Shown: piece after piece, positions 17,901-27,918 of the stretch
Layout: the number at the start of each line of letters is the position of its first letter
Numbering within the stretch: the stretch's first letter is position 1
Origin: Bradyrhizobium amphicarpaeae
GTDB lineage: Bacteria > Pseudomonadota > Alphaproteobacteria > Rhizobiales > Xanthobacteraceae
DNA: 64,000 nucleotides
Reading direction: 5' to 3'
Assembly: GCF_002266435.3 (NCBI RefSeq)
Contig: NZ_CP029426.2
Coordinates: forward strand, 3,750,001-3,814,000
The notes under the pieces: model-generated
Database searches by the model: none
What the model was told of the DNA's origin: nothing
The model's input: only the letters and a program-made list of their open reading frames with translations
Translations under genes and position numbers: made by a program

Positions 17901-18515
17901 GATCGATTCCAGGCTGTCGCCGAAGAAGTCGAAACGGACCGGCTGCTCGAGGCCAGCCGGAAACAGGTCGAGGATGCCGCCGCGCACGGCATATTCGCCG
18001 GGCTCGCGCACGGTCGAGGAGCGGTTGTAGCCGTTGTGCTCGAGCCAGGCGACGATGGTGTCCATCGGCACGACGTTGCCGGGCGCGACCGACAGCGCCT
18101 GCGCCGCGACGAGCTCGCGCGCGGGCACGCGCTGCACCACCGCGTTCACCGTGGTGAGCACGATCAACGGCTTGTCGCTGCCGGTGAGCGAGGCCAGCTG
18201 CGCCAGCGTGGTCAGGCGTTGCGCCAGGATACCGCCATGCGGCGAGACGCGGTCATAGGGCTGGCAGTCCCAGGCCGGGAAAGTCAGCACCGGCAGATCG
18301 GGCGCGAAGAACTGCAGCGCGCGTTCGAGCTGCTGCATCCGCGCCCCGTCGCGGCAGACCACCGCAAGGCTGACGGCCGGCCTCTTCGGCCGCGCCGCGA
18401 TGGCCCGGGCGAGATCGGAGACCACCAGGCCTTCGGCGCCTTCCGCGACATTGGCGAGCGTGACCGCGCGGCCGGGCGTGAGCAGCTCGGCCGGCGACTT
18501 CATCCCCAGCTTCAT
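14997..18515 (-). CDS. mfd: transcription-repair coupling factor Mfd
   Basis: A 1172-residue protein at the normal length for Mfd, starting MKLGMKSPAELLTPG. Domains in order: UvrB-homology region (PAWDCQPYDRVSPHGG, GEYAVRGGILDLFPAG), RNA polymerase interaction domain (HVDHGIGRFVGLQT), then the RecG-like translocase with GDVGFGKTE, DEEQHFG, SATPIPRT, ESGLDIPNANT and QLRGRVGR, and the C-terminal TRCF domain. It removes stalled RNA polymerase and recruits UvrA. The start overlaps the sdhE stop by 4 nt, so sdhE-mfd form an operon. A divergent paralogue lies at about 42-45 kb. Confidence 0.97.
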   Translation of the reverse strand: MKLGMKSPAELLTPGRAVTLANVAEGAEGLVVSDLARAIAARPKRPAVSLAVVCRDGARMQQLERALQFFAPDLPVLTFPAWDCQPYDRVSPHGGILAQRLTTLAQLASLTGSDKPLIVLTTVNAVVQRVPARELVAAQALSVAPGNVVPMDTIVAWLEHNGYNRSSTVREPGEYAVRGGILDLFPAGLEQPVRFDFFGDSLESIRTFDAETQRTLLDMRALNLVPISEFQLVTDTIRRFRMGYVAEFGAPERDDALYEAVSEGRRHPGMEHWLPLFQDRMDTLFDYLQGAPIAIEPQAEDAVRERFKQIQDYYEARRDAMEHPAGGAIYKPLPPDRLYLTAEEWTRRESDMPLVRLTQFSVPADGTSVVDAGARKGRDFAPERNDTTVNVFGAVVSHVMALHAQRKKVVIALWSEGSRDRMNSMLRDHKLAHTTSVNSWRTVQATPRNETMLAVLGLESGFETDEIALISEQDILGDRLVRPRKASRKLDNFISEITSLSAGDIVVHVDHGIGRFVGLQTLDVAGAPHDCLELHYAAETKLFLPVENIELLSRYGSDQTSVELDRLGGGGWQTRKAKLKNRIREIAGELIKIAAARHLHEAPKLPVQPGLYDEFCARFPYDETEDQLGAIESTLKDLELGRPMDRLICGDVGFGKTEVALRAAFAVALEGKQVAVVVPTTLLARQHHRTFTERFKGFPVNVAQASRLVPTKELNLVKKGIADGSVDIVVGTHALLGKAIKFRDLGLVIVDEEQHFGVTHKERLKALRAEVHVLTLSATPIPRTLQLALTGVRELSIIASPPVDRLAVRTFVAPHDPLMIREALLRERYRGGQAFYVVPRIDDLAEVKDFLDKNVPEMKVAVAHGQMPPAVIEDIMTAFYDGKFDILLSTTIVESGLDIPNANTLIVHRADMFGLAQLYQLRGRVGRSKLRAYALFTLPAQQKITAQAERRLTVLQSLETLGAGFQLASHDLDIRGAGNLLGEEQSGHIKEVGFELYQSMLEEAIVNLKAGVSEPAADRWSPSITIGMPVLIPEDYVGDLSVRLSLYRRLADLDSEEEIENFGAEMRDRFGVLPDEVRYLFKVAAIKAFCRRANVGKIDAGPKGAVIAFRDNSFAHPDRLVSFIRSYGQAAKVRPDMKVVFLQDWETPEERLAGTTEIMRQLAQLAESKKAA

Positions 18516-18802
18516 AGATCGCCGTCCGTGATCGGGAACGCCTTGATGCGCGCAAACAGCGCGCCGGTGACAGCAGCTGGCAGCACCTTGTCGCCGGTGA
18601 TGGCAGCATAGAGGTCAGGATCCGACTCCTCGAGCAGGGTCTCGAGCTCGGCCAGCTCGGCGTCGGACAAATTGCCGATCTCGGCATCGGCAAAGCGGCC
18701 GAGGATCAGGTCCATTTCGCGCGTGCCTCGGTGCCAGCAGCGGAACAGCAGCCGCTTGCGGCGATTGTCCAGCCCGTCACTCGATCGTGTCGTTCCCGTC
18801 AT
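18512..18802 (-). CDS. sdhE: FAD assembly factor SdhE (SDHAF2 family)
   Basis: A 96-residue protein starting MTGTTRSSDGLDNRRKR. The family signature is present: RRKRLLFRCWHRGTREMDLILGRFAD, with the RGxxE core (here RGTRE) needed for attaching FAD covalently to succinate dehydrogenase SdhA. The C-terminal part (LLEESDPDLYAAITG) also fits. A longer frame to 18862 is open but the family begins here. It overlaps mfd by 4 nt; this sdhE-mfd coupling is a common alphaproteobacterial arrangement. Confidence 0.92.
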   Translation of the reverse strand: MTGTTRSSDGLDNRRKRLLFRCWHRGTREMDLILGRFADAEIGNLSDAELAELETLLEESDPDLYAAITGDKVLPAAVTGALFARIKAFPITDGDL

Positions 18803-18908
18803 GTCTCGATTCCAGTCAAACGCCGAAAGCCCGGACGTGCCGGGCCGGGGTGATATAGCCATTGGGAATGGCCGTGTCAGCCCTTTGTTATTGCAATTGT
18901 TTAGGGAT

Positions 18909-18981
18909 CGTCATTGCCGGGCTTGACCCGGCAATCCATCGTCATCGAAAAGATGGATGCGCGGGTCGAGCCCGCATGACG
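18909..18981. repeat. dispersed palindromic repeat
   Basis: A compound palindrome of about 73 bp between sdhE and recG. The outer arms are cgtcat and atgacg, with inner inverted pairs gccgggcttgacccggc and gcgggtcgagcccgc on either side of a central catc/gatg pair. This is the typical build of intergenic repeats scattered through Bradyrhizobium genomes. It lies in the leader of recG just before its start. Confidence 0.75.
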
Positions 18982-18993
18982 AATGTTGCGAGA

Positions 18994-21102
18994 ATGCGCC
19001 CCAGCCTGCTCAATCCTCTGTTTGCCCCCGTGACCAGCCTTCCCGGCGTCGGTCCGAAGCAGGACAAGCTGCTGCAATATCTGCTCGGCCGCAGCGAGAC
19101 GCCGCGGCTGGTCGACCTGTTGCTGCATCTGCCGAGCCAGGTCATCGACCGCCGCGCCCGGCCGAAGATCCGCGACGCAGCGGTCGGAACCATGGTGACG
19201 CTGGAGGTTACCGTCGACCGCCACCGCCCGCCGCCGCCGCGCAGCGCGCGCGCGCCGTATCTGGTCTACGCCAGCGACGACACCGGCGACGTCGTGCTGA
19301 CCTTCTTCCGCGCCAAGCCCGGCTACGTCGAAAAGCTGCTGCCGATCGGGGAGAAGCGCTACGTCTCCGGCACGCTGCAGATGTATGACGGCATCCCGCA
19401 GATGGTGCATCCCGACCGTGTGCTGGACGAGGAAGCGATCTCGAAACTGTCGGGCATCGATCCGGTCTATCCGCTGACGGAAGGCCTCGCGCTCGGCTCG
19501 CTGCGCCGCGCAGTCACGCAGGCGCTGCAGAAGCTACCGGCCCTGCCGGAATGGATCAGCCCGGAGGTGATGCGCCGCTGCAATTTTCCAGGGATCACCG
19601 AGGCGCTCAACCGCGTCCACCAGCCGGTCGAGCTGACGGACATCCTGCCCGATCAGCCGTTCTGGTCGCGCCTGGCCTTTGACGAGCTGCTCGCCGGCCA
19701 GCTCGCGCTCGCGCTGATCCGGGCGCAGCTGCGCCGGCCGGCCGGCGTGCGCAATGCCGGCGACGGTCACCTGCGCAACAAGATCATCGACGCCCTGCCC
19801 TATGCATTGACGCTGTCCCAGCGTGACGCGGCCGCGGCGATCGCCAGCGATCTGCAGCAACCCGTACGCATGCTGCGGCTGCTGCAGGGCGATGTCGGCT
19901 CAGGCAAGACCGTGGTCGCGCTGCTGGCCGCGGCAGCCGTCACGGAAGTCGGCAAGCAGGCGGCGCTCATGGCGCCGACCGAAATCCTGGCGCGCCAGCA
20001 CATCAAGACCATCGCCCCCCTCGCCGAACGGGCCGGCATGCGGGTCGCGATCCTCACCGGACGCGAAAAAGGCAGGGAGCGGCGTGAATTGCTGGCGCAG
20101 CTCGAAGCCGGCGAGATCGACCTGCTCGTCGGCACCCATGCGCTGATCCAGGACGACGTGATCTTCCACGATCTCGCCCTCGCCATCGTCGACGAGCAGC
20201 ACCGCTTTGGCGTGCGCGAACGGCTCGCGCTGACATCCAAGGGCGAGGCGGTCGACGTGCTGGTGCTGAGCGCGACGCCGATCCCGCGCACGCTGGTGCT
20301 GACCTATTTTGGCGACATGGACATCTCCGAGCTGCGCGAAAAGCCCGCCGGCCGCCAGCCGATCGAAACCCGCACCATCTCGATCAGTCGCCTCGCCGAG
20401 GTCACGGACAGCATCGGCCGGGCCCTGGAGGCCGGCAAGCTGGTCTACTGGATCTGCCCGCTGGTGGAAGAGTCCGAGGCCGAAGGCACCGAGCACCTCA
20501 CCAACGCGACCAAACGTTTCGAGAGCCTGCAGAAGCGGTTCGGCGAGCGCGTCGGCCTCGTCCACGGCCAGATGAAGGGGGCCGAGAAGGACCGCGTGAT
20601 GGGCCAGTTCGCCGCCCACGAGATCGGCCTGCTGGTCGCGACCACCGTGGTCGAGGTCGGCGTCGACGTACCGGCCGCGACCATTATGGTGATCGAAAAT
20701 GCCGAGCGCTTCGGCCTTGCCCAGTTGCACCAGCTGCGCGGCCGGATCGGACGCGGCTCGGAGGCCTCGACCTGTCTGCTGCTTTACTCCGAGCCACTCG
20801 GCGAGATGTCGAAGGCGCGGCTGAAGGTGATCCGCGAAACCACCGACGGTTTTCGCATCGCCGAGGAAGACCTGAAGCTGCGCGGCGAAGGCGACGTGCT
20901 GGGCGTCCGCCAGAGCGGCCTGCCCGGCTACCGCATCGCGCGCTCGGAGGTCCACGGCCAGCTCATCACCCAGGCGAGAGACGAGGCGCTGCGGATCCTC
21001 AAGGACGATCCCAAGCTGAAGGGCGAGCGCGGCGAGGCGCTGCGCTGCCTGTTGTATCTATACGAGCGCGACGAAGCGATCCCGCTGATCGGGGCGGGTT
21101 AA
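18994..21102 (+). CDS. recG: ATP-dependent DNA helicase RecG
   Basis: A 702-residue protein starting MRPSLLNPLFAPVTSLPG. It has the wedge/OB domain (PSQVIDRRARPKIRD, DDTGDVVLTFFRA) and helicase motifs GDVGSGKT (Walker A), DEQHRFGVRER (motif II), SATPIPRTL and the C-terminal QLRGRIGRG. The length fits RecG. It remodels stalled forks and Holliday junctions. In-frame ATGs upstream (18976, 18862) would run through the palindromic repeat, so 18994 is preferred. The stop overlaps the convergent panE stop by 4 nt. Confidence 0.96.
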   Translation: MRPSLLNPLFAPVTSLPGVGPKQDKLLQYLLGRSETPRLVDLLLHLPSQVIDRRARPKIRDAAVGTMVTLEVTVDRHRPPPPRSARAPYLVYASDDTGDVVLTFFRAKPGYVEKLLPIGEKRYVSGTLQMYDGIPQMVHPDRVLDEEAISKLSGIDPVYPLTEGLALGSLRRAVTQALQKLPALPEWISPEVMRRCNFPGITEALNRVHQPVELTDILPDQPFWSRLAFDELLAGQLALALIRAQLRRPAGVRNAGDGHLRNKIIDALPYALTLSQRDAAAAIASDLQQPVRMLRLLQGDVGSGKTVVALLAAAAVTEVGKQAALMAPTEILARQHIKTIAPLAERAGMRVAILTGREKGRERRELLAQLEAGEIDLLVGTHALIQDDVIFHDLALAIVDEQHRFGVRERLALTSKGEAVDVLVLSATPIPRTLVLTYFGDMDISELREKPAGRQPIETRTISISRLAEVTDSIGRALEAGKLVYWICPLVEESEAEGTEHLTNATKRFESLQKRFGERVGLVHGQMKGAEKDRVMGQFAAHEIGLLVATTVVEVGVDVPAATIMVIENAERFGLAQLHQLRGRIGRGSEASTCLLLYSEPLGEMSKARLKVIRETTDGFRIAEEDLKLRGEGDVLGVRQSGLPGYRIARSEVHGQLITQARDEALRILKDDPKLKGERGEALRCLLYLYERDEAIPLIGAG

Positions 21103-22028
21103 CCCCCTACCCTTCGTCGCCCGACTTCGTAAGCCGCCACATGCGCGCGAGCCAGATCCAGCAGCGGTGTTTCGATGCCGAGCGTACGGGCTCGATTGGC
21201 CATATCGCCCAGAATATGCTCCGCCTCGGTGATCGAGCCGCGCTCGATATCGCGCAGCATCGAGGCCTTCAGCGGAGAGTCCAAGGTCGTGAAGAGCTTC
21301 CGGTCGAACTCGATGAACGGCGCGCGCGGCTCGAAACCCGAACCCGTCGCAACGGCGCAGCATTCCGCGAACAGGCGGAAGATCGACTGCTCGCCGTTCG
21401 GCACGGCCAGGATGTCACCGATGCTCGCCCGCATCAGGCAGGTGATGCCGGCAAGCGTCGAGAGCTGCACGAATTTCTCCCACATGTCCTGCATGATCGC
21501 TTCGCTCGCACGCACGTCGATGCCGGGTACGTCAAGCAGCGTCTCCAGCGCGAGCGCGCGCTCGCTCAGTGCCCCCTCGATTTCGCCGAAGACGATGGTC
21601 TGGTTTGCCATGAAGTTAACGACCCGACCGTCCGCATCGAGTCCGGCGCTGACATTCGCGAGGCCGCCGAGGACGCGAGCGGCGCCGAACCTTGTGGCGA
21701 GAGCATCGACGTGTTTCAGTCCGTTGAGGATCGGAAGGATCATCGAACTCGAGCCGATGGCGGGCGCAAACTGGCTCATCGCGTCATCGAGCGAGTAGGC
21801 TTTCACGCCGACGAGCACGACATCGAACGGCTCCCCGAGATCGCCGACCCCAAGAAGCTTCGGCCGCACGGCGAAGTCACCGTGCGGGCTGACGACCTGG
21901 AGTCCGTTCCGCCGCAATTGCTCCGCCCGCTTCTCGCGCACAAGAAAGCTCACGTCTCGGCCTGCTCGCACGAGGCAAGCACCGTAATAGCCGCCCAGCG
22001 CGCCCGCGCCGATCACCAGCACTCTCAT
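21099..22028 (-). CDS. panE: 2-dehydropantoate 2-reductase
   Basis: A 309-residue ketopantoate reductase-family enzyme starting MRVLVIGAGALGGYYGA, with the N-terminal NADPH loop GAGALGG. Family residues include the catalytic Lys region (VGVKAYSLDDA), PILNGLKH and the C-terminal helical domain with KFVQLSTLAGITCL and SSMLRD-like (KASMLRDIERG) motif. It would make pantoate for coenzyme A. Rhizobia usually carry several paralogues, so pantothenate synthesis is not certain for this copy. It is convergent with recG. Confidence 0.85.
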   Translation of the reverse strand: MRVLVIGAGALGGYYGACLVRAGRDVSFLVREKRAEQLRRNGLQVVSPHGDFAVRPKLLGVGDLGEPFDVVLVGVKAYSLDDAMSQFAPAIGSSSMILPILNGLKHVDALATRFGAARVLGGLANVSAGLDADGRVVNFMANQTIVFGEIEGALSERALALETLLDVPGIDVRASEAIMQDMWEKFVQLSTLAGITCLMRASIGDILAVPNGEQSIFRLFAECCAVATGSGFEPRAPFIEFDRKLFTTLDSPLKASMLRDIERGSITEAEHILGDMANRARTLGIETPLLDLARAHVAAYEVGRRRVGG

Positions 22029-22151
22029 TCGAACTCCGGTCCCAGAACCGCGAATACCATAGCAGATGGGCTCCGCAGCGTCTCCTCCCTGTCATTGCGT
22101 AGAGACACTCACGCGCCTCAACAACATGACGGCCCTCACCCCCCACTCCGT

Positions 22152-22274
22152 CGTCATCCTGAGGTGCGAGCCTTGCGATGCCTCGCATCGCAAGGTGAGC
22201 CTCGAAGGATGGGCACCAGGCTCGCTTGCGGCCCATCCTTCGAGGCGCGCAAGAGCGCGCACCTCGGGATGACG
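22152..22274. repeat. dispersed compound palindromic repeat
   Basis: About 123 bp with outer arms cgtcatcctgaggtgcgag and a matching right arm reading cacctcgggatgacg. Two inner perfect or near-perfect hairpins occur: cttgcgatgc/gcatcgcaag at 22174-22196 and cctcgaaggatgggc paired with gcccatccttcgagg. This is a second class of Bradyrhizobium-type intergenic repeat, different from the one before recG. The 22029-22295 interval holds no gene. Confidence 0.75.
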
Positions 22275-22295
22275 GCAGAACGAGCTTGGGCGACG

Positions 22296-23153
22296 TCAGG
22301 ATTTCGTCCGCGCGATCCCCGCAGCGAAGGCTTTCATCAGGTCGGCATCCACGGCATCGCCATTTGCATCCTCGGCGAGATGCTCGAACCAGCGCGCAAA
22401 ACCTTCATAGATCTGGCTGGCCGGATGATCGGCGCCGAGAAAGCCGGAGATCTCACGCATCTCCGCAATCCAACGATAGGCCTTCGGAATCATGTCGGGC
22501 AGCGCGACCTCGAGCCGCGCCAGGATCGCGGGCTGGCTCAGCGCCAGTTCGTCACGCAACGCGTCCGCGGCGCCGGCTTTGGTCGCCGCGACCACCATGG
22601 CCGAGCCGATGCCGGCGAGGCCCTTGACGATGCCGGCGTAGGACATCTTCAGAGCCGACGCCGCGCCGACCGGGCCCGCGACGATGCGCACATCGAGTCC
22701 GAAATCCTTCAGCACCGCGACGTCCCTGGCGTGCTCGCCGGACATGTAGAAGGCCGGGCTCTTGGCCCCCGGCTGCGGCGGAAAGCCGATGATGCCGCCA
22801 TCGACGAACGGTGCCTGCGCCGAGCCGATGATCTCCTCGATTCCACGCACGGTGTCGACGTTGACGGCATTGCAGTCGACCACGATCGGCTTTTTCTCGC
22901 GCCTGACCATCAGCGCCGCCAGCCGCTTGGCCAGCGCGACGGCTTCGCCCGGCGGCACGATCGAGAGGATGATGTCGGCGTCCGCAATTTGGCTGTCATC
23001 GGCGCCGATCATGCCGGCGTCCGCCGCGCGCTTCCGCGTCGCATCACTCCGCCCTTCCAATGACGTCAGCACCCGCGCGCCATGCTCACTGAGGCGGCGG
23101 GCGACGGCGCTGCCCATGGCGCCGGGCGCGAGGATCGCAATGGTCTTGGACAT
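22296..23153 (-). CDS. NAD(P)-dependent oxidoreductase, 6-phosphogluconate dehydrogenase-like
   Basis: A 285-residue protein starting MSKTIAILAPGAMGSAV, with a Rossmann GxGxMG variant (APGAMGSAVARRL) and the beta-hydroxyacid dehydrogenase pattern: FVDGGIIGFPP in place of the usual DAPVSGG, and ALKMSYAGIVKGLAG with the catalytic lysine. The C-terminal domain is the DUF1932 type (YRWIAEMREISGFLG). The substrate is unknown. The frame stays open to 23486, but the family start and the divergence of sequence beyond 23153 fix the start there. Confidence 0.82.
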   Translation of the reverse strand: MSKTIAILAPGAMGSAVARRLSEHGARVLTSLEGRSDATRKRAADAGMIGADDSQIADADIILSIVPPGEAVALAKRLAALMVRREKKPIVVDCNAVNVDTVRGIEEIIGSAQAPFVDGGIIGFPPQPGAKSPAFYMSGEHARDVAVLKDFGLDVRIVAGPVGAASALKMSYAGIVKGLAGIGSAMVVAATKAGAADALRDELALSQPAILARLEVALPDMIPKAYRWIAEMREISGFLGADHPASQIYEGFARWFEHLAEDANGDAVDADLMKAFAAGIARTKS

Positions 23154-23257
23154 CGTGCACTCCGGATCGAACGCCGAGCGAGGCGCTCGGCTCAATCGGA
23201 GACTAGCAGAGGATACCGACGCGCGCGTGACCGCGGCCATCCCGCAGGGGAATGGCC

Positions 23258-24028
23258 CTACTCCACCTTCGCAGGCTCGGGCTGGAGCGCCGCCGCATTG
23301 GCGATGCGCGCGGCGTTCGCCATGCCCGCGAGCGCGGCGGCTTTCTTCGGGTCGGGCGCGGCGCCTGGCTGCACCACGCCGGCCGACATGATCAGGGTCG
23401 CGGCATCCTCGGTGCTCATGTCGACCTCGACGATCTTGCTCTTGGGCACGTAGAAGAAGAATCCCGTGGTCGGGTTCGGCGAGCACGGCAGGAACACGGA
23501 GACGTGCTCCTCCTGTCCCGGCAGGCTGCGCGCGACCTCTTCATTCGGTGACTGCGAGATCAGCACGATCGACCACATGCCCGGCGAAGGAAACTCGACC
23601 AGGCCGACTTTACGGAAGCTCGAGCCCTTGCCCGAGAACAGCGTCTCGAACACCTGCTTCAGGCCGCGATAGATGGCGCGCACCGCCGGGATCCGGCCGA
23701 GGAAGGTCTCGCCGACATCGACCAGCGTCCGGCCGATCAGATTGGCCGCGAGGAATCCGACCAGTGTCAGCGTGAAGAATGCGACAACCAGTCCCCAGCC
23801 GGGAATGACGTACGGCAGATAGGTTTCGGGCCGCCAGGCCAGCGGCACGAACGGCCGCACCACACCGTCGACCCAGGTGACGAACCACCAGACCAGATAC
23901 AAGGTGATGGCGATCGGCCCCGTCACCACGAGGCCAGTCAGAAAATAGTTGCGGAAGCGGCCCATCAGGCCGGTATGCGGTTCCGGGAGGGGATCAAGAG
24001 GCGCAGGCGCGTCGTCGCGGGGGGTCAT
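23258..24028 (-). CDS. DUF502 domain membrane protein
   Basis: A 256-residue protein starting MTPRDDAPAPLDPLPEP. Two membrane spans appear near residues 25-50 (NYFLTGLVVTGPIAITLYLVW) and 75-100 (GWGLVVAFFTLTLVGFLAANL). Then comes the DUF502 core: IPAVRAIYRGLKQVFETLFSG, VEFPSPGMWSIVLISQS and the NPTTGFFFYVP motif. The family is widespread and uncharacterised; it sits in the inner membrane with a cytoplasmic or periplasmic C-terminal domain. It is upstream of and on the same strand as the preceding oxidoreductase, 104 nt apart. Confidence 0.87.
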   Translation of the reverse strand: MTPRDDAPAPLDPLPEPHTGLMGRFRNYFLTGLVVTGPIAITLYLVWWFVTWVDGVVRPFVPLAWRPETYLPYVIPGWGLVVAFFTLTLVGFLAANLIGRTLVDVGETFLGRIPAVRAIYRGLKQVFETLFSGKGSSFRKVGLVEFPSPGMWSIVLISQSPNEEVARSLPGQEEHVSVFLPCSPNPTTGFFFYVPKSKIVEVDMSTEDAATLIMSAGVVQPGAAPDPKKAAALAGMANAARIANAAALQPEPAKVE

Positions 24029-24112
24029 TCGGGTTCCAGGTCGGTCGCAGCAGACAAGCTAGGGGCTTGTAGCAGGTTTTGGAAGACCGCGACCGACTGA
24101 TATCCTGATTGC

Positions 24113-25939
<1,827 letters not shown>

Positions 25940-26148
25940 GCGGATCACTATCCCCCAAATCGTCGAAAAATCGCCTAAACGACGCGCGCGGTTTTTAGCG
26001 AATTTGCTAAGGAACCAGATACTCAATAATTATTGCTGATTGAGACAGCAGCGTCGGCCTGCTCGGCCGCGTCGAATTGACCGGCGTTAAACCGCGTCAA
26101 TTAACTTCTTGTCAATCAAATTGGCCAACGATTCCCCTTCAGGGAGTT

Positions 26149-26385
26149 ATGGCCATGAAGGGCTCATCCGACCGCAAAGGCTTGTCATCGACGCTCGTGC
26201 GCGTCAGCGAGAGCACGGGTACGCATCTCGCGCATTGGCCGCCGCCCCAGCGCGCCATGGAGCGTGGCAAGGAAAGCAAACCCGTCCTCGTCACGCAGTC
26301 CGCCGGCGAACCGACAAAGCGGGCCAGGCCGCGCGGCTGGCGCCTGACGCGCGCGATGGTCTCGGACGTCGCCGACGACGACTAG
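26149..26385 (+). CDS. small basic hypothetical protein
   Basis: A 78-residue protein starting MAMKGSSDRKGLSSTL, with a good ribosome-binding site (agggag) 4 nt before the ATG. It is polar, rich in Arg/Lys/Ser, with a VRVSESTGTHLAHW segment and an acidic end (SDVADDD). No family is recognised, and there is no signal peptide or membrane span. It lies between glmS and glmU on the opposite strand, ending 6 nt from the glmU stop. The intact frame and Shine-Dalgarno support expression. The second ATG (26155) is an alternative start. Confidence 0.6.
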   Translation: MAMKGSSDRKGLSSTLVRVSESTGTHLAHWPPPQRAMERGKESKPVLVTQSAGEPTKRARPRGWRLTRAMVSDVADDD

Positions 26386-26391
26386 CCCCGC

Positions 26392-27747
26392 TTATTTCTC
26401 GGTCTTCTTGCCGCCCGTCTTCATCTCGCGATAGCGCGCAGCGCCGCCTTCGCGGATGGTCTGCTGGCTGCGCTCCAGCGCCATGGCATCGTCAGGCACG
26501 TCTTTCGTGATCACCGAGCCGGAGCCGATATAGGCACCGTTGCCGATCCTCACGGGGGCGACCAGCGAGGAATTGGTGCCGACGAAGGCGCCCTGCCCGA
26601 TGACGGTCTTGTGCTTCTTGAAGCCGTCGTAGTTGCAGGTGATGGTGCCGGCGCCGATGTTGGAATTGGCGCCGACGGTGGCATCGCCGATGTAGGAGAG
26701 ATGATTGACCTTGACGCCGGCCTCCAGCGTCGCCGCCTTGGTCTCGACGAAATTGCCGATGCGCGCGCCGTCGCCGAGCGAGGTGCCCGGCCGCAGCCGT
26801 GCATAGGGCCCGATCGAAACGTTCTTGCCGAGCTTCGTCTGCACGATGTGCGAAAAGGAATGGATCACGGTGCCGTCGTCGATCGATACGCCGGGGCCGA
26901 TCACCACGAAGGGCTCGATGGTGACGTCCGCGCCGAACACGGTGTCGGCGGAGAGATGAACGGTCTCGGGCGCGATCAGCGTGACGCCGGCCTCCATCGC
27001 AGCTTTCCGCAAGCGCGCCTGCATCACGGCTTCGGCTTCGGCGAGCTGCGCCTTGGTGTTGATGCCGCGCACTTCATCCTCGCTGGTCTCGATCACCACG
27101 GCCTCCCAGCCCTGCTCGCGGACGATGCCGACGGCGTCGGTGAGATAATATTCGCCCTTGGAATTCGCATTGCCGATCTTGTCCAGGATCGCGAGCGCCC
27201 GGCGACCGTCGATCGCCATCACGCCGGCATTGCACAGATCGATCTTGCGCTCCTCGGTGCTCGCATCGGCCTGCTCGCGGATCGCGACCAGGCGTTCGCC
27301 CTCGACGATGAAGCGGCCATAGCCCGTTGGATCGGCGGCGCGGAAGCCGAGCGCGGCAATCGCGGCGCCCCTGGCCAGCGGTGCACGCAGCCGCGCAAAG
27401 GTCTCGGCCGCAATCAGCGGCGTATCGCCGAACGCAATCAGGAGATCGTCCACGCCGCGTCCGATCGCCTCGCGTGCCGCCAGCACCGCATGCGCGGTGC
27501 CGAGCCGCTCGGCCTGCACGAAGATGAGCGCGTCGGGGCGGATGCGCTTGGCCTCGTCCGCGACAGCCTGGTGGTCGGGGCCGATCACGACCGCGAGCGA
27601 GGTGCCGGTTCCCTTGGGTGCCGCGGCAAGGACGTGGGCAAGCAAGGTCTCGTGGGCCACCGGATGCAGTACTTTCGGCAGGTGCGAGCGCATGCGCGTG
27701 CCTTCGCCGGCGGCGAGCACGATCGTGAGGCTGGAACGGACGGTCAT
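26392..27747 (-). CDS. glmU: bifunctional GlcNAc-1-P uridyltransferase / GlcN-1-P acetyltransferase
   Basis: A 451-residue enzyme starting [16 protein letters not shown]. The N-terminal pyrophosphorylase has the LAAGEGTRM signature and [14 protein letters not shown]. The C-terminal half is a left-handed beta helix of hexapeptide repeats ([48 protein letters not shown]) with the acetyltransferase active-site region. It acetylates GlcN-1-P and converts GlcNAc-1-P to UDP-GlcNAc for peptidoglycan and LPS. Full length. Confidence 0.97.
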   Translation of the reverse strand: MTVRSSLTIVLAAGEGTRMRSHLPKVLHPVAHETLLAHVLAAAPKGTGTSLAVVIGPDHQAVADEAKRIRPDALIFVQAERLGTAHAVLAAREAIGRGVDDLLIAFGDTPLIAAETFARLRAPLARGAAIAALGFRAADPTGYGRFIVEGERLVAIREQADASTEERKIDLCNAGVMAIDGRRALAILDKIGNANSKGEYYLTDAVGIVREQGWEAVVIETSEDEVRGINTKAQLAEAEAVMQARLRKAAMEAGVTLIAPETVHLSADTVFGADVTIEPFVVIGPGVSIDDGTVIHSFSHIVQTKLGKNVSIGPYARLRPGTSLGDGARIGNFVETKAATLEAGVKVNHLSYIGDATVGANSNIGAGTITCNYDGFKKHKTVIGQGAFVGTNSSLVAPVRIGNGAYIGSGSVITKDVPDDAMALERSQQTIREGGAARYREMKTGGKKTEK

Positions 27748-27870
27748 CGAAATCCTGTCAGATACGGCCGAATCAACTGGCGCTGCGGGCGGGTCGCCTT
27801 CAAAAGCTCTCGCCTTGCTACCCCCGCAAACGCCCGGAATTCAAGTGCGACGGGGTTTTCCTGTTAATGT

Positions 27871-27891
27871 TCCCCGATTGATTCGGGGAAG
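27871..27891. promoter_or_regulatory. perfect inverted repeat upstream of a SPOR-like gene
   Basis: An 8-bp perfect inverted repeat (ttccccga / tcggggaa) with a 5-nt loop, 28 nt before the start of the gene at 27919. It has no T run, so it is more like an operator or leader hairpin than a terminator. No matching regulator can be named. Confidence 0.4.
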
Positions 27892-27918
27892 CCGGACAGG
27901 GCTGGGCACTTAACGTTC

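Noticed and set aside
25940..26148. glmS ribozyme or riboswitch upstream of glmS
   Set aside because: The leader shows no recognisable ribozyme core, and such ribozymes are known from Gram-positive bacteria.
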